NCBI RefSeq assembly: GCF_023278185.1
Contig: NZ_CP066356.1
Coordinates: 7,742,001 to 7,806,000, forward strand
Direction of reading: 5' to 3'
Source: Bradyrhizobium elkanii USDA 76
GTDB taxonomy: Bacteria; Pseudomonadota; Alphaproteobacteria; Rhizobiales; Xanthobacteraceae
DNA length: 64,000 bases
The first letter of the stretch is position 1. The number at the start of each line of letters is the position of its first letter. The notes under the pieces are model-generated. The model saw only the letters and a program-made list of their open reading frames with translations. It was not told where the DNA came from and did no database searches. Of this stretch, positions 62,231 to 64,000 are shown one piece after another. A program made the translations under genes and the position numbers.

Positions 62231-64000
62231 ATGCCCGTCCGCCAGCTTCCCGAACAGCTCGTCAACCGCATCGCCGCCGGCGAAGTGGTGGAACGCCCCG
62301 CGAGCGTGGTCAAGGAACTGGTCGAGAACGCGATCGACGCCGGCGCCAGCCGGATCGACGTTTTCACCGATGGCGGCGGGCGGCGCCGAATCGGCATCAC
62401 CGACGATGGCGGCGGCATGACCCGCGCCGACCTCGCGCTTGCGGTCGACCGTCACGCCACCTCCAAGCTCGACGACGAAGACCTGCTCCGCATCCGCACG
62501 CTCGGCTTCCGCGGCGAGGCGCTGCCCTCGATCGGCGCGGTCGCAAAGCTCGGCATCACGACGCGTCATGCCAGCGAGCCGCATGCCTGGTCGTTGTCGG
62601 TCGAAGGCGGCGAGAAGTCCGAGGTCATGCCGGCCGCGCTCGGCCAGGGCACCCGCGTCGAGGTCAACGAGCTCTTCTATGCCACGCCGGCGCGGCTGAA
62701 GTTCCTCAAGACCGACCGCACCGAGGCGGAGGCGATCCGCGAGGTGGTGCGTCGCCTCGGCATGGCGCGCCCGGACATCGCCTTCACGCTGGCTGGCGAA
62801 GAGCGCGCGCCGGTCACCTGGGCCGCGGCGCTGCCCGGCGCCGCCGGCCGGCTGACCCGGCTCGGCGATATCCTCGGCGCGGATTTTCGCGCCAGTGCGA
62901 TCGAGGTGCGCGCCGAGCGCGAGGGCGTCGTGGTCGAGGGCTTTGCCGCCGCGCCGTCGCTAACCCGCGCCAATGCGCTCGGGCAATATCTGTTCGTCAA
63001 CGGCCGCCCGGTGCGCGACAAGCTGATCCTCGGCGCGGTGCGCGCGGCCTATTCGGACTACCTGCCGCGCGACCGCCATCCTGTCGTGGCGCTGTTCGTG
63101 ACCTGCGACCCGCAAGAGGTCGATGCCAATGTGCATCCGGCCAAGACCGAGGTGCGTTTCCGCAATTCCGGCCTGGTGCGCGCGCTGATCGTGCACGCCT
63201 TGAAGGAAGGCCTTGCGCGCGAAGGCAGGCGCACCGCGGCCAACACCGCCGACGGCGCCGCGCTCTCGGCCTTTCGGCCAGCCTTCACGCCGCCGCGACC
63301 GGGCAATTGGGACTGGCGCGGCTCGCCGTCCTATCCGGCTGGTCCGATGCGCGCGTTCGACGGCGCGGCGGCGCCCGCCTTCGCCGAGCCCGGACAGGCC
63401 GCCTTCGACGTCGGCGCACCGACCGCCGATGTGCGCTTCGAGGCCGCGCCCGACCTGCTCGACCGGCCGCTCGGCGCCGCGCGCACCCAGATCCACGAGA
63501 CCTACATCGTCTCGCAGACCCGCGACGGCCTCATCGTGGTCGACCAGCACGCGGCCCATGAGCGCATCGTCTATGAGAAGCTGAAGGCCTCGCTGGCGAA
63601 GAACGGCGTGCAGCGGCAGATCCTCTTGATCCCCGAGATCGTCGAGCTCGATGAAGCGACCGTCGAGAAGCTGCTCGACCGCGCCGAGGAGCTGGCGTCG
63701 TTCGGGCTTGCGATCGAATCCTTCGGTCCCGGCGCCGTCGCGGTGCGCGAGACGCCTTCGCTGCTCGGCAAGGCCAACGCAGCTGGGCTGTTGCGCGACC
63801 TCGCCGAGCACATGGCCGAGTGGGACGAGGCGCTGCCGCTGGAGCGCCGGCTGATGCACGTCGCCGCCACCATGGCCTGCCACGGCTCGGTCCGCGCCGG
63901 CCGCCGCCTCAAGCCCGAAGAGATGAACGCGCTGCTCCGCGAGATGGAAGACACGCCGAACTCCGGCCAGTGCAATCACGGCCGCCCGACCTATGTCGAA
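62231..64000 (+). CDS. mutL: DNA mismatch-repair protein MutL (5' part; runs past the window)
   Basis: MutL couples mismatch recognition by MutS to strand removal. The first 590 residues are visible. The GHKL ATPase motifs are VVKELVENAIDAGA, DDGGGM, HATSKL and GFRGEALPSIG, and a variable linker spans about 330-415. In the C-terminal domain the metal-binding endonuclease motif DQHAAHERIVYE fits DQHA(x2)E(x4)E, and ACHGSVRAG and GQCNHGRPT are further endonuclease-site motifs. This indicates an incision-competent MutL, as expected where MutH is absent. The start is ATG 62231. Only the last few residues are missing. Confidence 0.97.
   Translation, partial: MPVRQLPEQLVNRIAAGEVVERPASVVKELVENAIDAGASRIDVFTDGGGRRRIGITDDGGGMTRADLALAVDRHATSKLDDEDLLRIRTLGFRGEALPSIGAVAKLGITTRHASEPHAWSLSVEGGEKSEVMPAALGQGTRVEVNELFYATPARLKFLKTDRTEAEAIREVVRRLGMARPDIAFTLAGEERAPVTWAAALPGAAGRLTRLGDILGADFRASAIEVRAEREGVVVEGFAAAPSLTRANALGQYLFVNGRPVRDKLILGAVRAAYSDYLPRDRHPVVALFVTCDPQEVDANVHPAKTEVRFRNSGLVRALIVHALKEGLAREGRRTAANTADGAALSAFRPAFTPPRPGNWDWRGSPSYPAGPMRAFDGAAAPAFAEPGQAAFDVGAPTADVRFEAAPDLLDRPLGAARTQIHETYIVSQTRDGLIVVDQHAAHERIVYEKLKASLAKNGVQRQILLIPEIVELDEATVEKLLDRAEELASFGLAIESFGPGAVAVRETPSLLGKANAAGLLRDLAEHMAEWDEALPLERRLMHVAATMACHGSVRAGRRLKPEEMNALLREMEDTPNSGQCNHGRPTYVE

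Noticed and set aside
62164..63561. 465-codon plus-strand frame in mutL
   Set aside because: Arg-rich shadow; the correct frame from 62231 has all MutL motifs.

Overview
The window is a roughly 65% G+C, gene-dense chromosomal segment of an alphaproteobacterium in the Bradyrhizobium/Rhodopseudomonas group (Nitrobacteraceae). The evidence is gene order (carB-greA, lrp/trxB-lysR, ribF-ileS-lspA-M16 pair, lgt-midA-pgeF, ybjN-proC), a type-II RibH under an FMN riboswitch, an Omp25/RopB-like porin, and many short palindromic intergenic repeats of the kind common in that genus. I see no phage, plasmid, IS transposase, CRISPR array, tRNA or rRNA. Both ends cut genes: carB at the left and mutL at the right.

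Layout. 1-6.6 kb: carB end, greA, a DoxX membrane protein, a divergent Lrp regulator, trxB and a LysR regulator. 6.6-7.1 kb: a gene-free stretch with two strong intrinsic terminators and at least one promoter-like site, the best place for undescribed small RNAs. 7.1-11 kb: a DapA-family lyase, then a copper module of a P-type ATPase divergent from csoR with an operator between them. 11.2-14.3 kb (minus strand): rplY-pth-ychF and a ubiK-like gene. 14.5-21 kb: dienelactone hydrolase, lgt-midA-pgeF, a long MerR regulator, a lipoprotein preceded by an SD-sequestering hairpin, and prs. 21-25.8 kb: SDR, riboswitch-ribH, ybjN-proC, thioesterase, tautomerase. 25.9-31.7 kb: hisS (with a compositionally foreign inner segment), ilvE/marR and an OmpR-EnvZ-type pair. 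31.7-38.6 kb: TonB-dependent receptor, small secreted proteins, RNase T2, rlmJ and a cold-shock gene with a long structured leader. 38.9-44.5 kb: porin, uvrC, pgsA-moaD-moaE-prmB. 44.6-57 kb: a TipF-like membrane EAL protein, a HAD protein, cheY, ribF, an acetyltransferase, ileS, lspA, an unknown periplasmic protein and an M16 peptidase pair. 57.3-64 kb: arfB, a small secreted protein, cytochrome c, glyoxalase, a Tat-linked GMC dehydrogenase pair, an RHH regulator and mutL.

Most genes are housekeeping: translation (greA, pth, rplY, hisS, ileS, rlmJ, prmB, arfB), cofactors (ribH, ribF, moaDE, prs), envelope and lipoproteins (lgt, lspA, pgsA, porin, M16) and repair (uvrC, mutL). The accessory parts are the copper module, the iron receptor and the GMC/cytochrome cluster. 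No complete novel defence or mobile system is visible. The most unusual signals are regulatory or compositional: the 6.6-7.1 kb RNA region, the 19.17 kb hairpin, the hisS mosaic, the cold-shock leader and several dispersed palindromic repeat families. All assignments come from reading the sequence; no database or folding program was used.
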